From Bacillota bacterium (GTDB taxonomy: Bacteria; Bacillota; Clostridia; Tissierellales; Peptoniphilaceae): DNA of 25,328 nucleotides. The translations under genes and the position numbers were made by a program. How positions within the stretch are numbered: the first letter of the stretch is position 1; every line of letters begins with the position of its first letter. Location of the stretch: assembly GCA_023393815.1 (NCBI GenBank), contig JAEXBU010000068.1, positions 1-25,328 of the forward strand, read 5' to 3'. The notes below the pieces were generated by a model, which made no database searches, was not told the origin of the DNA, and was given only the letters and a program-made list of their open reading frames with translations. Below, in pieces: positions 1-8,474 of this stretch.

Positions 1-1
1 G

Positions 2-862
2 CTCGAGGTTTTTGAAGACTTACGCTACAGATTCCAGGATGTAGCGCAGACCCTCAGAGATCGCGGTGAAAATTTTGACGACGATCCCCAGCGTTTACAG
101 GAAGTCACGGAACGTCTCGATGCCATCAATCGCATCAAACGAAAATATGGCGACAGTTACGAGAAAATTCAAGCTTTTTTGGGGGAAAGTCGCGATCGGC
201 TGGCCTTTATCGACGATTACGAACGCATAGTAGGGAAGATGAAGACCGAGTTGGCATCGAAATACGAAGCGGCAACGGCACTGTCTTTGAAACTAAGAGA
301 GAGACGCATAGAGGCCGCGCGGCGCTTAACACATCGCATGGCCGGAGAAATGGAAGAGCTGGATATAAGAGGCGCGGCGTTTCAGGTGGATTTTAGTGAA
401 AAGCCCCTTTCCTACGACGGACTGGACGGGATCCGCTTTCTTATTGCAACCAACAAAGGCGAAGATCTGCAACCTATGGCCGATATTGCTTCCGGAGGGG
501 AAATCAGCCGTATCTTTTTAGCTTTTATCAGTATTTTTTCCGAATTGGATGCGCGTGAAATTTTAGTTCTCGACGAAGTGGATACGGGCATGAGCGGGAA
601 GACGGCAAAAGTTGTTGCTGAAAAAATGAAATGCCTGTCGAAGGATCGGCAACTGATCGTCGTCAGCCACTTGCCTCAAGTGGTCGCCCGAGCCGATCGC
701 CAATACCGCATTCAAAAGTGCGAGGAGGCCGGGCGTACGGTTTCTTACGTGCAGGAATTAAATGAAGATGAGCGTGTCGCCATGTTGGCCACAATGATTA
801 GCGGAGAGGACACGGAAAAGACGAGAGAGACGGCGCGTGAAATGCTGCAAAACCGAATGTAG
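2..862 (+). CDS. recN: DNA repair ATPase RecN, C-terminal part (5' end outside window)
   Basis: RecN is an SMC-like ATPase acting in double-strand break repair. The reading frame is open from base 2, so the gene began upstream and only about 286 C-terminal residues are present. What is visible is the end of the coiled coil (a motif like ERLDAINRIKRKYG), then the second half of the ABC ATPase head: the signature ASGGEISR near 484-510, Walker B and D-loop LVLDEVDTGMSG near 562-600, and the H-loop VVSHLPQVVARAD near 658-695. These are typical RecN motifs. The stop codon overlaps the AGGAGG of the next gene, so nudF is probably co-transcribed. A TTG at 179 could be mistaken for a start, but the protein homology continues upstream of it. 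Confidence 0.95.
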   Translation, partial: LEVFEDLRYRFQDVAQTLRDRGENFDDDPQRLQEVTERLDAINRIKRKYGDSYEKIQAFLGESRDRLAFIDDYERIVGKMKTELASKYEAATALSLKLRERRIEAARRLTHRMAGEMEELDIRGAAFQVDFSEKPLSYDGLDGIRFLIATNKGEDLQPMADIASGGEISRIFLAFISIFSELDAREILVLDEVDTGMSGKTAKVVAEKMKCLSKDRQLIVVSHLPQVVARADRQYRIQKCEEAGRTVSYVQELNEDERVAMLATMISGEDTEKTRETAREMLQNRM

Positions 863-870
863 GAGGTTCT

Positions 871-1422
871 ATGATTTCTGAAGAGCGTATTATTCGCAGT
901 GAAAAAATATATGAAGGTAAGGTCGTTACATTGCGTTGCAACACAGTGGAATTGGACGGCCAACGTTACGGGAAAAGAGAAGTCGTGGAACACGCCGGCG
1001 GTTGCACTATGGTGGCTCTATGTAAGGGTGGGAAAATTCCCTTCGTACGGCAATATCGCATCGCCACGAAAAAATATTTGCTCGAACTTCCGGCCGGCCT
1101 CATCGAACACAATGAAAATCCTATGAAGGCCGCCATCCGCGAATTGGCCGAAGAGACGGGGCTGGTGGCGGAATCTGCCGAGTTTTTATTGGAAGCGTAC
1201 ACGTCACCGGGCTTTACCAATGAAAAAATCCATATTTTTTACTGCGAAAATCCCACGCCCGGTGAAAAGCACTTGGACGAAACCGAAGATTTGGAAGTGG
1301 TATACATGGATTTGAACGAAGCCTTGCGTATGATAAAGCTGGGCGAAATCACCGACGCGAAAACTATTATCGGGCTATATGCAGTAAAAGAAATGAGAGA
1401 TAAAGATGGATCAAACGATTAA
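871..1422 (+). CDS. nudF: Nudix hydrolase, ADP-ribose pyrophosphatase type
   Basis: This 183-residue protein probably cleaves ADP-ribose to AMP and ribose 5-phosphate in the cytosol. A complete Nudix box (GX5EX7REUXEEXGU) is visible at residues 76-98: G76, E82, then RELAEETGL. Upstream residues GGCTMVAL and VRQYRIATKKYLLELPAGLIE are characteristic of the NudF/YqkG ADP-ribose branch. An AGGAGG at 861-866 gives an ideal ribosome binding site for the ATG at 871. The gene ends 17 bases inside punA. Its neighbours are two nucleoside phosphorylases, which fits a role in recycling ribose and nucleotides. The family assignment is firm; the exact substrate is inferred. Confidence 0.9.
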   Translation: MISEERIIRSEKIYEGKVVTLRCNTVELDGQRYGKREVVEHAGGCTMVALCKGGKIPFVRQYRIATKKYLLELPAGLIEHNENPMKAAIRELAEETGLVAESAEFLLEAYTSPGFTNEKIHIFYCENPTPGEKHLDETEDLEVVYMDLNEALRMIKLGEITDAKTIIGLYAVKEMRDKDGSND

Positions 1423-2203
1423 ATACTTAAATAAATATGTGAACGTGAAGCCGGAGATCGGCATCATTTTAGGAAGCGGATTGGGCGATTTTGCCGAAAC
1501 CATCGAACATGCCGTAGTCATCGACTATAAGGATATTCCCGGATTTAAACAATCCACCGTTCAAGGGCATAGTGGGCAACTTATTTTCGGTACCTTGGCG
1601 GGAAAGAATGTCGTGGCAATGAAGGGGCGCATTCACTTTTATGAAGGTGTGGACATAGATGATGTAGTCTTTCCCACGAAGGTTTTATGTGAGCTGGGCA
1701 TTACAACATTAATCGTCACCAATGCAGCCGGCGGAGTAAACGAAGGTTTTCGTCCGGGTGATTTAATGATTATTACCGATCACATTAATTTTAATGGAAA
1801 GAATCCTCTGATCGGACCAAACGATGGCAAGGGCGAACGCTTCCCGGATATGTCCTACGCCTACGATCCGAAGATGGCAGGGAAAGTTGCGGAGATTGCC
1901 GAATCATTAAAGATTAAGCATCAGTCGGGCGTCTATATGTACATGACCGGACCCAGCTACGAAACGCCGGCGGAAGTGCGCATGGCGCGCATATTGGGCG
2001 CAGATGCTGTAGGTATGAGTACGGTGCCGGAAGTGATTGTCGCGAACCATCGCGGCGTCAAGGTGATCGGCATTTCGTGTATTACCAACATGGCTGCGGG
2101 TATTTTGGATCAGCCATTGGAGCACGAAGAGGTCATTGCGATTTCCGCTCGCGTGGCGGATGACTTTCAGGCCTTGGTTACGAGAACCATAGAGGCGATT
2201 TAA
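1406..2203 (+). CDS. punA: Purine-nucleoside phosphorylase (trimeric PNP family)
   Basis: The 265-residue protein cleaves purine (deoxy)nucleosides with phosphate to give the free base and (deoxy)ribose 1-phosphate. Visible family motifs, in order, are the N-terminal phosphate loop GIILGSGLGDF, the GHSGQL segment, MKGRIHFYEG, VTNAAGGVN, GPSYETPAEVRM, GADAVGMSTVPEV, and the base-binding ISCITNMAAGI. Length and motifs fit the low-molecular-weight, guanosine/inosine-preferring class. The ATG overlaps the end of nudF by 17 bases, with a GAGAGAT-type site upstream, which suggests translational coupling. The pyrimidine counterpart follows one base after the stop. Confidence 0.95.
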   Translation: MDQTIKYLNKYVNVKPEIGIILGSGLGDFAETIEHAVVIDYKDIPGFKQSTVQGHSGQLIFGTLAGKNVVAMKGRIHFYEGVDIDDVVFPTKVLCELGITTLIVTNAAGGVNEGFRPGDLMIITDHINFNGKNPLIGPNDGKGERFPDMSYAYDPKMAGKVAEIAESLKIKHQSGVYMYMTGPSYETPAEVRMARILGADAVGMSTVPEVIVANHRGVKVIGISCITNMAAGILDQPLEHEEVIAISARVADDFQALVTRTIEAI

Positions 2204-2204
2204 T

Positions 2205-3515
2205 ATGAGCGTATTGGAAGTCATCGAAAAGAAAAAGCACGGCGAGCGCTTAAGTGCCGCCGAGATTCATAAAACGGTCGAAGACTATGTCGCCGGGGCT
2301 GTGAAAGATTACCAAATGAGCGCCCTTTTAATGGCGATCTACTTTTCCGGGATGGATCGGGAAGAAATCGTGCAATTGACCCGCGCGATGATCGCATCCG
2401 GCGACACGGTGGATCTTTCGTCCATAGAAGGCGTAGTGGTGGATAAGCACTCCACCGGCGGCGTGGGCGATACAACGACCTTGGTCGTGGGGCCTTTATT
2501 GTCCGCCTACGGTCTGCCTTTCGGGAAAATGAGCGGGCGCGGACTGGGTCATACGGGGGGAACCTTGGATAAATTGGAATCGATCCCGGGCCTTTCTGTA
2601 GATCTGAGCATGGATGCTATTGTCGCATCGACCAATGCTGTCGGCATGGCCATTGCCGGGCAGACGGCCAACATTACACCGGCCGACAAAAAACTGTATG
2701 CCCTTCGCGATGCTACGGCGACGGTGGATTCCATTCCTCTCATCGCATCCAGTATTATGAGTAAAAAGCTTGCGATCCATGGAGATTGTCTCTTACTAGA
2801 CGTAAAGGTAGGCGATGGCGCCTTTATGAAGGACGTTGAATCGGCCATGATATTGGCAAAAACCATGGTAGGTATCGGCGAAAGTTTCGATCGAAAAACC
2901 TTGGCTATTTTGACGCGCATGGAAGAGCCCCTGGGACGAGCCGTGGGAAATGCTTTGGAGGTAAAAGAAGCGATCGACACGTTAAAGGGCAAGGGCCCCG
3001 AGGACTTGACGGAGCTTTGCCTTTACCTTTCCACCAAATTAATTCAACTGGCGGAAGGCGGAGAGGAGTCCGCCATTCGCAAAGAGGTGGAAGCTCTTCT
3101 CGAAAGTGGGAAGGCTCTGGAAAAATTTAGAGCTTTTATAAAGAATCAAGGGGGCGACGACCGCGTGATCGACGATCCGACGGTGTTCCCGCAAGCGGAA
3201 CGAACCATGGATATTGTAAGCGAGGAAGAAGGCTACGTTCGCTGCCTGCCGGCACAAGCCGTGGGAATTATCTCCAGAGATCTCGGTGCCGGCCGCGTAA
3301 GTATGGACGATGTCTTGGATATGGCGGCGGGTGTCTATCTTCACAAAAAAAGAGGAGACTATGTTAAAAAAGGCGAAGTGCTCGCGACATTCTACGGCGC
3401 AAAGGATCGTCCGATGGATGAATTGGCCGAGCGCTTTCAATCCATTCTTGTCCTCTCTCCCGAGAGGGTTTCTGTAGATACGCTTATTATCGATGAGGTT
3501 GCCCATGGATATTAG
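2205..3515 (+). CDS. pdp: Pyrimidine-nucleoside phosphorylase
   Basis: The 436-residue enzyme phosphorolyses uridine, thymidine and deoxyuridine. The phosphate-binding motif DKHSTGGVGD places Lys at residue 81, the same number as in the well-studied Geobacillus enzyme. The thymidine/pyrimidine phosphorylase signature SGRGLGHTGGTLDKLE follows, then TPADKKLYALRDATATVDS, with the Arg and Ser that bind the base. The C-terminal alpha/beta domain includes LGAGRVSMDDVLDMAAGVYLHKK. Preference for pyrimidine nucleosides in general over thymidine only is inferred from overall similarity. It pairs with punA as a salvage unit, although no phosphopentomutase gene is present here. The last 11 bases overlap the next gene. 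Confidence 0.93.
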   Translation: MSVLEVIEKKKHGERLSAAEIHKTVEDYVAGAVKDYQMSALLMAIYFSGMDREEIVQLTRAMIASGDTVDLSSIEGVVVDKHSTGGVGDTTTLVVGPLLSAYGLPFGKMSGRGLGHTGGTLDKLESIPGLSVDLSMDAIVASTNAVGMAIAGQTANITPADKKLYALRDATATVDSIPLIASSIMSKKLAIHGDCLLLDVKVGDGAFMKDVESAMILAKTMVGIGESFDRKTLAILTRMEEPLGRAVGNALEVKEAIDTLKGKGPEDLTELCLYLSTKLIQLAEGGEESAIRKEVEALLESGKALEKFRAFIKNQGGDDRVIDDPTVFPQAERTMDIVSEEEGYVRCLPAQAVGIISRDLGAGRVSMDDVLDMAAGVYLHKKRGDYVKKGEVLATFYGAKDRPMDELAERFQSILVLSPERVSVDTLIIDEVAHGY

Positions 3516-4113
3516 TACCTATATTTGGTCGATCCCCGCGCTCGTAATCGCGATCGTCGGTCACGAAATCGGTCACGGCTACGTGTCCTATTTGTTAGGA
3601 GATGAAACGGCGAAGCGAGACGGGCGGTTGAGCCTAAATCCGCTGGATCATATTGATCCCATAGGCCTTTTGTTTATGATCGTCTTTCGTTTCGGCTGGG
3701 CAAAGGCTGTGCCGATTAATCCCTCCTATTACAAGAATAGAAAAGTGGGGACGATTCTCGTGTCTCTTGCCGGCGTTATGGTGAATTTTATCTTTGCCAT
3801 AATCGGAGCACTCCTTTTCGTGTGGACCTCGAAGCACCAATTCGTCATTAGCAATTTCTTTTTGCATTTTCTTTGGTATAATACCATGCTCGGCGTTTTC
3901 AACCTGGTGCCTCTGCCGCCTCTCGACGGATCCAAGGTGTTGGCATCTTTACTGCCCGCAAAGACAGAATTTTTCTTTTACCAATATGAAAAATACTTCT
4001 ACTGGATCTTGTTTTTAGGCGTCGTCACCGGAGTCATCCCTCGCATTATCGGTCCAGTCGTAGAAGGCCTTATCGATCTTTTCGTCCAAGTAGGCGTTTC
4101 TCTCGTTCCATGA
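3505..4113 (+). CDS. Site-2 protease family (M50) membrane metalloprotease
   Basis: A small integral-membrane zinc protease of the M50/YwhC type, about 202 residues. The zinc motif HEIGH is at residues 20-24 inside the first hydrophobic segment. The third metal ligand lies in NLVPLPPLDGSKVL (Asp about 141). Further hydrophobic segments follow, for example near residues 85-105 and 165-185. It lacks PDZ domains and is shorter than RseP-type proteases, so it is the minimal form whose substrates are mostly unknown. The start is set at ATG 3505 because GAGG at 3495-3498 lies six bases upstream; an ATG at 3493 would overlap that site. It overlaps pdp by 11 bases and scpA by four (ATGA). Its frequent place beside scpAB is a common Firmicutes arrangement. 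Confidence 0.88.
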   Translation: MDISTYIWSIPALVIAIVGHEIGHGYVSYLLGDETAKRDGRLSLNPLDHIDPIGLLFMIVFRFGWAKAVPINPSYYKNRKVGTILVSLAGVMVNFIFAIIGALLFVWTSKHQFVISNFFLHFLWYNTMLGVFNLVPLPPLDGSKVLASLLPAKTEFFFYQYEKYFYWILFLGVVTGVIPRIIGPVVEGLIDLFVQVGVSLVP

Positions 4114-4847
4114 GTTACGAATTTGTCTATGGCTCTTTTTCCGGGCCGATGGAAGTGCTTTTGGAACTCATAAAAAACCGCGAGATGGATATTTACGACA
4201 TTCAGATTCATGTCCTCGTTGATGATTTTATCGCTTACATCGACGGAATGAAGGGACCGGTATTGGATTCTATCGCCGATTTTCTCGCCATGGCGAGCTA
4301 CCTTTTGGCGATAAAAAGCCGTATGCTTCTTCCGAAGCCTGTATTAGAAGAAGGAGAAGAGGAAGAAGATCCACGGGCGGGGCTCGTGGAGCGGATTGTC
4401 GAGTACAAGCGCATCAAAGCGGCGAGCCTGTTACTAGACGAAATGGCCGCGTATGAGGGCGGAGCCATTTACAAAAAGCAAGAGGATTTTTCCGATTTTA
4501 CCGACGAGGAGCTCTTGGCCGAAGGAAACGCGGATCGCCTTGCCGAGGCGTTTAAAGAGGTCATGTTGCGCTTTGAAACGCACGAAGCGGCGCAGAGATC
4601 CTTGGAAAAAATTCCTGCCGCCGAGTTTAGTTTCAAACAGGCCACGGAAAAGATCGAGGCGGCCTTTTGCCGTTGGAAATGCCCCCGCTTTTTGCATATG
4701 ATGGAAGATGCGAAAAGCCGAATCGAGATCGTTACGGTTTTTCTCGCCTTGTTGGAGCTTATGAAGCTACAAAAGATTACATGTAGGCAAGAGGGAAACG
4801 ATATTGTGCTTACAAAAAGAGGAATGGCTCATGGAACTGAAAGCTAA
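4110..4847 (+). CDS. scpA: Segregation and condensation protein A (kleisin)
   Basis: ScpA is the kleisin subunit that bridges the Smc heads and, with ScpB, forms the bacterial condensin needed for chromosome segregation. The 245-residue length is normal. The N-terminal family signature FSGPMEVLLELIKNREMDIYDI is clear, followed by FLAMASYLLAIKSRMLLP, an acidic linker (EEGEEEEDPR) and a C-terminal winged helix that would bind the Smc cap. Its ATG overlaps the stop of the protease gene as ATGA. Its own end overlaps scpB by 17 bases, so scpA and scpB are probably translationally coupled, fitting their fixed stoichiometry. Confidence 0.95.
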   Translation: MSYEFVYGSFSGPMEVLLELIKNREMDIYDIQIHVLVDDFIAYIDGMKGPVLDSIADFLAMASYLLAIKSRMLLPKPVLEEGEEEEDPRAGLVERIVEYKRIKAASLLLDEMAAYEGGAIYKKQEDFSDFTDEELLAEGNADRLAEAFKEVMLRFETHEAAQRSLEKIPAAEFSFKQATEKIEAAFCRWKCPRFLHMMEDAKSRIEIVTVFLALLELMKLQKITCRQEGNDIVLTKRGMAHGTES

Positions 4848-5352
4848 AGTTGAGGCATTGCTGTTTGCCTGGGGCGATCCCCTGTCCGAAAAAGATATGC
4901 AGGACGCACTAAATGTCACGGCGATAGAACTTCGTCGGGCGCTGAGCGAATTGGATAAGGAACTTTCAGGGGAAGGTCGAGGGTTGCGCCTGATGAATGT
5001 CCGGGATACCTATCAACTTTCTACAAAGCCGGAGTTGTTCGATGCAATCGCTGCATTTGCGAAAAAGAGTCGGACGAAGAGCTTGTCCAACGCGGCTCTG
5101 GAAACATTGTCCATCGTAGCCTACAAACAGCCGGTGTTAAAGTCCGAGATCGAAGATATTCGTGGCGTCCGCTGTGATCAAGTGTTGAAAAGCCTGGAGA
5201 AGATCCATTTAATTACTGTGTTGGGGCGCATGGAAATTCCGGGAAGGCCGAAAGTGTACGGCACGACAGATACATTTTTACGAAAGTTCGGTTTGTCGGG
5301 CTTGGAGGAGCTACCGGAAGCAAGAGTGGAAGAAGGGACAGAAGAATCATGA
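4831..5352 (+). CDS. scpB: Segregation and condensation protein B
   Basis: ScpB is a double winged-helix protein that dimerises and binds the centre of ScpA in the Smc-ScpAB condensin. The protein is 173 residues from ATG 4831. Family signatures are ELKAKVEALLFAWGDPLSE at the N-terminus and LSNAALETLSIVAYKQPVLKSEIEDIRGVRCD in the second winged helix. The start is chosen at 4831 because AAAGAGGA at 4816-4823 sits seven bases upstream; a TTG at 4804 is possible but lacks such a site and would add a non-homologous tail. It ends in an ATGA overlap with rluB. Confidence 0.94.
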   Translation: MELKAKVEALLFAWGDPLSEKDMQDALNVTAIELRRALSELDKELSGEGRGLRLMNVRDTYQLSTKPELFDAIAAFAKKSRTKSLSNAALETLSIVAYKQPVLKSEIEDIRGVRCDQVLKSLEKIHLITVLGRMEIPGRPKVYGTTDTFLRKFGLSGLEELPEARVEEGTEES

Positions 5353-6059
5353 GTCTTCAAAAATATATGGCCCATGCCGGCGTCGCCAGTCGCAGAAAAT
5401 GCGAAGAGATTATCGATGCGGGACGCGTTAAGGTAAACGGAGAGACCGTTGCGAGCCAAGGTCGCCAAGTGGGAGAAGGAGACAAGGTTACCGTCGATGG
5501 AAAACTCTTGCGAATGCCAAAAGCCAATCATTATGTCTTATTAAACAAGCCGCGCGGTGTAGTATCTACGGTGGATGATAACAAATGTCGAAAAACCGTC
5601 TTGGATATTGTTCCAACGCGCAAAGGCCAGCGGCTTTACCCTGTAGGGCGGTTGGACATGGATTCCTCCGGCCTGTTATTGTTGACCGATGACGGAGAGC
5701 TGACCCAGCGCTTGCTTCACCCGAAATACGAACTGGAAAAGACCTATCGTGTGACTGTGCGTGGCATCGTAGACGAAAAGACGGTAAAAAAACTGTCCTC
5801 CGGAATTTTGTTAAGCGACGGTATGACGGCACCGGCAGAATTCAAAATTTTAGAACATAGAAATGCGAAAACACGGCTGGAATGTATCATACATGAAGGA
5901 CGCAATCGGCAAATACGACGTATGTTTGAAGCGGTCGGCGCGGAAGTGGTTGAATTGGAACGCATACAAATGGGGCCATTAAAGTTGGGCCATTTGGGAA
6001 AGGGCGAATACCGTCCTCTAAAAGAAAAAGAAATTCGGATGTTAAAGTCATGGAAGTAA
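5349..6059 (+). CDS. rluB: 23S rRNA pseudouridine synthase, RsuA/RluB family
   Basis: This 236-residue enzyme isomerises a uridine in 23S rRNA to pseudouridine. The N-terminal S4 RNA-binding domain is seen in QKYMAHAGVASRRKCEEIIDAGRVKVNG. The catalytic motif GRLDMDSSGLLLLTDDGEL follows, with the nucleophile Asp at residue 103. The C-terminal block EGRNRQIRRMFEAVG is the usual family end. The gene overlaps scpB by four bases and mnmM by ten. The scpA-scpB-rluB order is widespread in Gram-positives, which favours RluB over RsuA or RluF, though the exact target uridine cannot be read from sequence. Confidence 0.92.
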   Translation: MSLQKYMAHAGVASRRKCEEIIDAGRVKVNGETVASQGRQVGEGDKVTVDGKLLRMPKANHYVLLNKPRGVVSTVDDNKCRKTVLDIVPTRKGQRLYPVGRLDMDSSGLLLLTDDGELTQRLLHPKYELEKTYRVTVRGIVDEKTVKKLSSGILLSDGMTAPAEFKILEHRNAKTRLECIIHEGRNRQIRRMFEAVGAEVVELERIQMGPLKLGHLGKGEYRPLKEKEIRMLKSWK

Positions 6060-6607
6060 TGGCTGCATCCGCCGTCGCCTGGTCCCATGCCGTGTTGGAT
6101 CGCTTTTTAGAAGAAACGGACATAGCCGTCGACTTAACCGCAGGCAACGGGAAGGACACTTTGTTTTTAGCGTACCGCGCACGGTATGTGGTGGCGATGG
6201 ATATTCAGGAAGCTGCGATTGAAAAGACGAAAGGGCTGATGGATGAACGAAAGGTTCATAATGTTCGCCTAATCCACGATTCTCACGAAGCACTGGAAAG
6301 CTATGTAACCGTCCGAGAAGTCGACGCCTTTGTTATGAACCTGGGCTATCTTCCCGGCGGCGACAAAACCATCACTACGACCTGGGCTTCTACGGAGCGG
6401 ACGCTGCGGACAATTTTGGCTTCTATGAAGTCCGGAGCCATCATCAGCCTTTCCATTTACCCCGGTCATGAAGCGGGAAAAGTGGAAAGCCGAGGTATCG
6501 ATGATATGATCCGCACCCTGGATCAAAAGTTGTACCGCGTAAGTAAAATTCTATTTCCCAATCAACAACATTGCCCGCCTTATTGGGTCGGCATTCAGAG
6601 GTGTTAG
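6050..6607 (+). CDS. mnmM: tRNA U34 methyltransferase MnmM (YtqB family)
   Basis: A 185-residue class I SAM-dependent methyltransferase of the family long annotated as rRNA methylase YtqB and now known in Bacillus as MnmM. MnmM converts nm5s2U to mnm5s2U at the tRNA wobble position in organisms lacking the MnmC methylase. The SAM-binding motif I appears as VDLTAGNGKDTLFLA (Asp28), and the family-specific NLGYLPGGDKTITT follows near residue 97. The start is uncertain: ATG 6050 overlaps rluB by ten bases, and ATG 6059 is three codons further in. Neither has a strong ribosome binding site, which suggests reinitiation after rluB. Function is by family; the specific methyl acceptor is inferred. 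Confidence 0.87.
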   Translation: MEVMAASAVAWSHAVLDRFLEETDIAVDLTAGNGKDTLFLAYRARYVVAMDIQEAAIEKTKGLMDERKVHNVRLIHDSHEALESYVTVREVDAFVMNLGYLPGGDKTITTTWASTERTLRTILASMKSGAIISLSIYPGHEAGKVESRGIDDMIRTLDQKLYRVSKILFPNQQHCPPYWVGIQRC

Positions 6608-7840
6608 ATGATTCTTGTCATAGGGGGAGGACCCGCCGGAATGATGGCAGCCTTGAAGGCATCGGAGACGGAGAAAGTTACCTTAATCGAAAAAAATGAA
6701 AAGCTGGGGAAAAAGCTGTTTATTACAGGGAAGGGGCGTTGTAATCTATGTAACGACTGCGACGATCCCTTTTTCTTCGAAACCCTCAACCGAAATGGAA
6801 GTTTTATGTACTCGTCCTATTACAGTTTCACGAATTTTATGCTGAAAGATTTTTTCGAGAGTCGCGGCACAAAACTCAAGGTCGAGCGAGGAGGGCGCGT
6901 CTTTCCTGCGAGTGATAAATCATCGGATATTATTAAAACATTGGATAAGGCGCTACAAGAGAACAACGTCGCCGTTCACCTGAATACGGCGGTAAAATCC
7001 ATTCAAAGAAAGAAAGATGGATTTTGTTTGACGACGAACCGCGGTGAAATTTTCGGGGATCGCGTCATCGTCGCCACCGGCGGGTTGACCTATCGCCTAA
7101 CGGGTTCCACGGGCGACGGGTATCGCTGGGCGGAAGATTTAGGAATGAATGTAGTGCGACCGATCGCGGGTCTCGTGGGTCTTCGGTTGAAAGAAAATTA
7201 TTTAGAAACGCTGTCAGGCCTTTCCTTAAAAAATGTGCAGCTGACCGCGTCCGCGGAAAATGGAGAGTTTACCGATTTTGGCGAAATGCTCTTTACCCAC
7301 TTCGGAATGAGTGGGCCTATTGTCTTAAGTTTGTCGTCAAAAATTAATCGTTCAAAAAACGTGCGTTTGACGCTGGATTTGAAACCCGCCATCGATGCCA
7401 ATATTTTGGAAAACCGTATTCTACGAGAAGTGCGCGCGCATTCCAATCGTGAAATTCACACGATAATGAAGCAGCTTTTGCCGAATTCCCTGATTTTTCC
7501 GGTATTAGATCAGGCACAGGTGCCGAAGGATCTTCCCTCCCATCAGTTGACGACGGCGATGCGCCATCGACTTGTCTCGACCCTTAAGGGATTTCGTCTC
7601 CACTACGCCGGCCTCTTCAACGAGAACACGGGGATCGTCACTACCGGCGGTGTGGATGTAAAAGACGTGGATCCATCGACAATGGAAAGTCGAAGGGCTA
7701 AGGGAATTTATTTTTGCGGCGAAGTTCTGGATGTCGACGGACCTACCGGAGGATTTAATTTACAGATCGCGTTTTCTACTGGCTATTTAGCCGGTATGTG
7801 TGCAGCTCAGGAGGAAAAAAATGAAGACCATTGCGATTGA
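6608..7840 (+). CDS. HI0933/YhiN-family FAD-dependent flavoprotein
   Basis: A 410-residue flavoprotein of the HI0933 (BaiN/YtfP-like) family, whose physiological reaction is generally unknown. The N-terminal Rossmann dinucleotide motif is GGGPAG at residues 6-11, with the acidic residue in TLIEKN binding the ADP ribose. The family motif TGKGRCNL follows, and the C-terminal FAD segment is YFCGEVLDVDGPTGGFNLQIA. A small oddity is Cys45-X2-Cys48-X2-Cys51 where the family usually reads GRCNxTN, so Cys48 replaces Thr. The ATG follows the mnmM stop directly, with AGAGGTG at 6597-6603. Its 3' end overlaps cmk by 20 bases. Confidence 0.9.
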   Translation: MILVIGGGPAGMMAALKASETEKVTLIEKNEKLGKKLFITGKGRCNLCNDCDDPFFFETLNRNGSFMYSSYYSFTNFMLKDFFESRGTKLKVERGGRVFPASDKSSDIIKTLDKALQENNVAVHLNTAVKSIQRKKDGFCLTTNRGEIFGDRVIVATGGLTYRLTGSTGDGYRWAEDLGMNVVRPIAGLVGLRLKENYLETLSGLSLKNVQLTASAENGEFTDFGEMLFTHFGMSGPIVLSLSSKINRSKNVRLTLDLKPAIDANILENRILREVRAHSNREIHTIMKQLLPNSLIFPVLDQAQVPKDLPSHQLTTAMRHRLVSTLKGFRLHYAGLFNENTGIVTTGGVDVKDVDPSTMESRRAKGIYFCGEVLDVDGPTGGFNLQIAFSTGYLAGMCAAQEEKNEDHCD

Positions 7841-8474
7841 CGGCCCCTCCGGTGCGGGGAAAAGCGCCATTGCACGAGCCTTGGCTATGCGTCTGGGCTA
7901 CGAGTACATCGATACGGGCGCGTTATACCGCACCATCGCCTACATCGCCGTAAAGGAAGGGGAAAATTTGTCTACGGAAGAGCTGTTGCGCGTCGTGGAG
8001 AAAAAGGCCATCGACTACCGAAATGGACAGGTAATTTTAGATGGAGAGGTCTTAAGCGATGCCATTCGCACCGAAGCCATTTCCCAAAAGACGTCGCAAT
8101 TGTCGAAAGAACCGGCGGTGCGGGACTATCTTTTGTCCCTTCAACGTCATCTCGCCCAAAAAGGCGGATCCGTCATGGAAGGGAGAGACATCGGCACCGT
8201 GGTGTTGCCCGAGGCGGATGTGAAGTTTTTTTTAACGGCTTCGGAGGATGAGCGCGCCCGACGGCGCTATGCGCAACGCCTTTCTTTTGGCGAAAAGGTG
8301 GATTTAGAGAAAATCAAGAGGGACATTCACGCTCGAGACGAACGGGATAAAAATCGAGAGGTAGCGCCGTTAAAACAAGCGGACGATGCCATTCTCGTGG
8401 ATTCTACCCATATGACGGAGGACGAAGTTTTGGATACAATGCTGCGCGTAGTGGAGACGAGCCATGTTTTATAG
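7821..8474 (+). CDS. cmk: Cytidylate kinase
   Basis: Cytidylate kinase phosphorylates CMP and dCMP to the diphosphates using ATP. The 217-residue protein begins MKTIAIDGPSGAGKS, with the P-loop at residues 8-15. It continues with the CMP-binding DTGALYRTIAY and the GRDIGTVVLPEADVKFFLTAS block, then DERARRRYAQR of the lid and KRDIHARDERDKNRE. The start at 7821 is decided by a perfect AGGAGG at 7809-7814 six bases upstream; a longer reading from 7800 would put that site inside the gene. It overlaps the flavoprotein gene by 20 bases and plsC by 11. The order cmk-plsC-ispH-S1 recurs in clostridia. Confidence 0.95.
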   Translation: MKTIAIDGPSGAGKSAIARALAMRLGYEYIDTGALYRTIAYIAVKEGENLSTEELLRVVEKKAIDYRNGQVILDGEVLSDAIRTEAISQKTSQLSKEPAVRDYLLSLQRHLAQKGGSVMEGRDIGTVVLPEADVKFFLTASEDERARRRYAQRLSFGEKVDLEKIKRDIHARDERDKNREVAPLKQADDAILVDSTHMTEDEVLDTMLRVVETSHVL

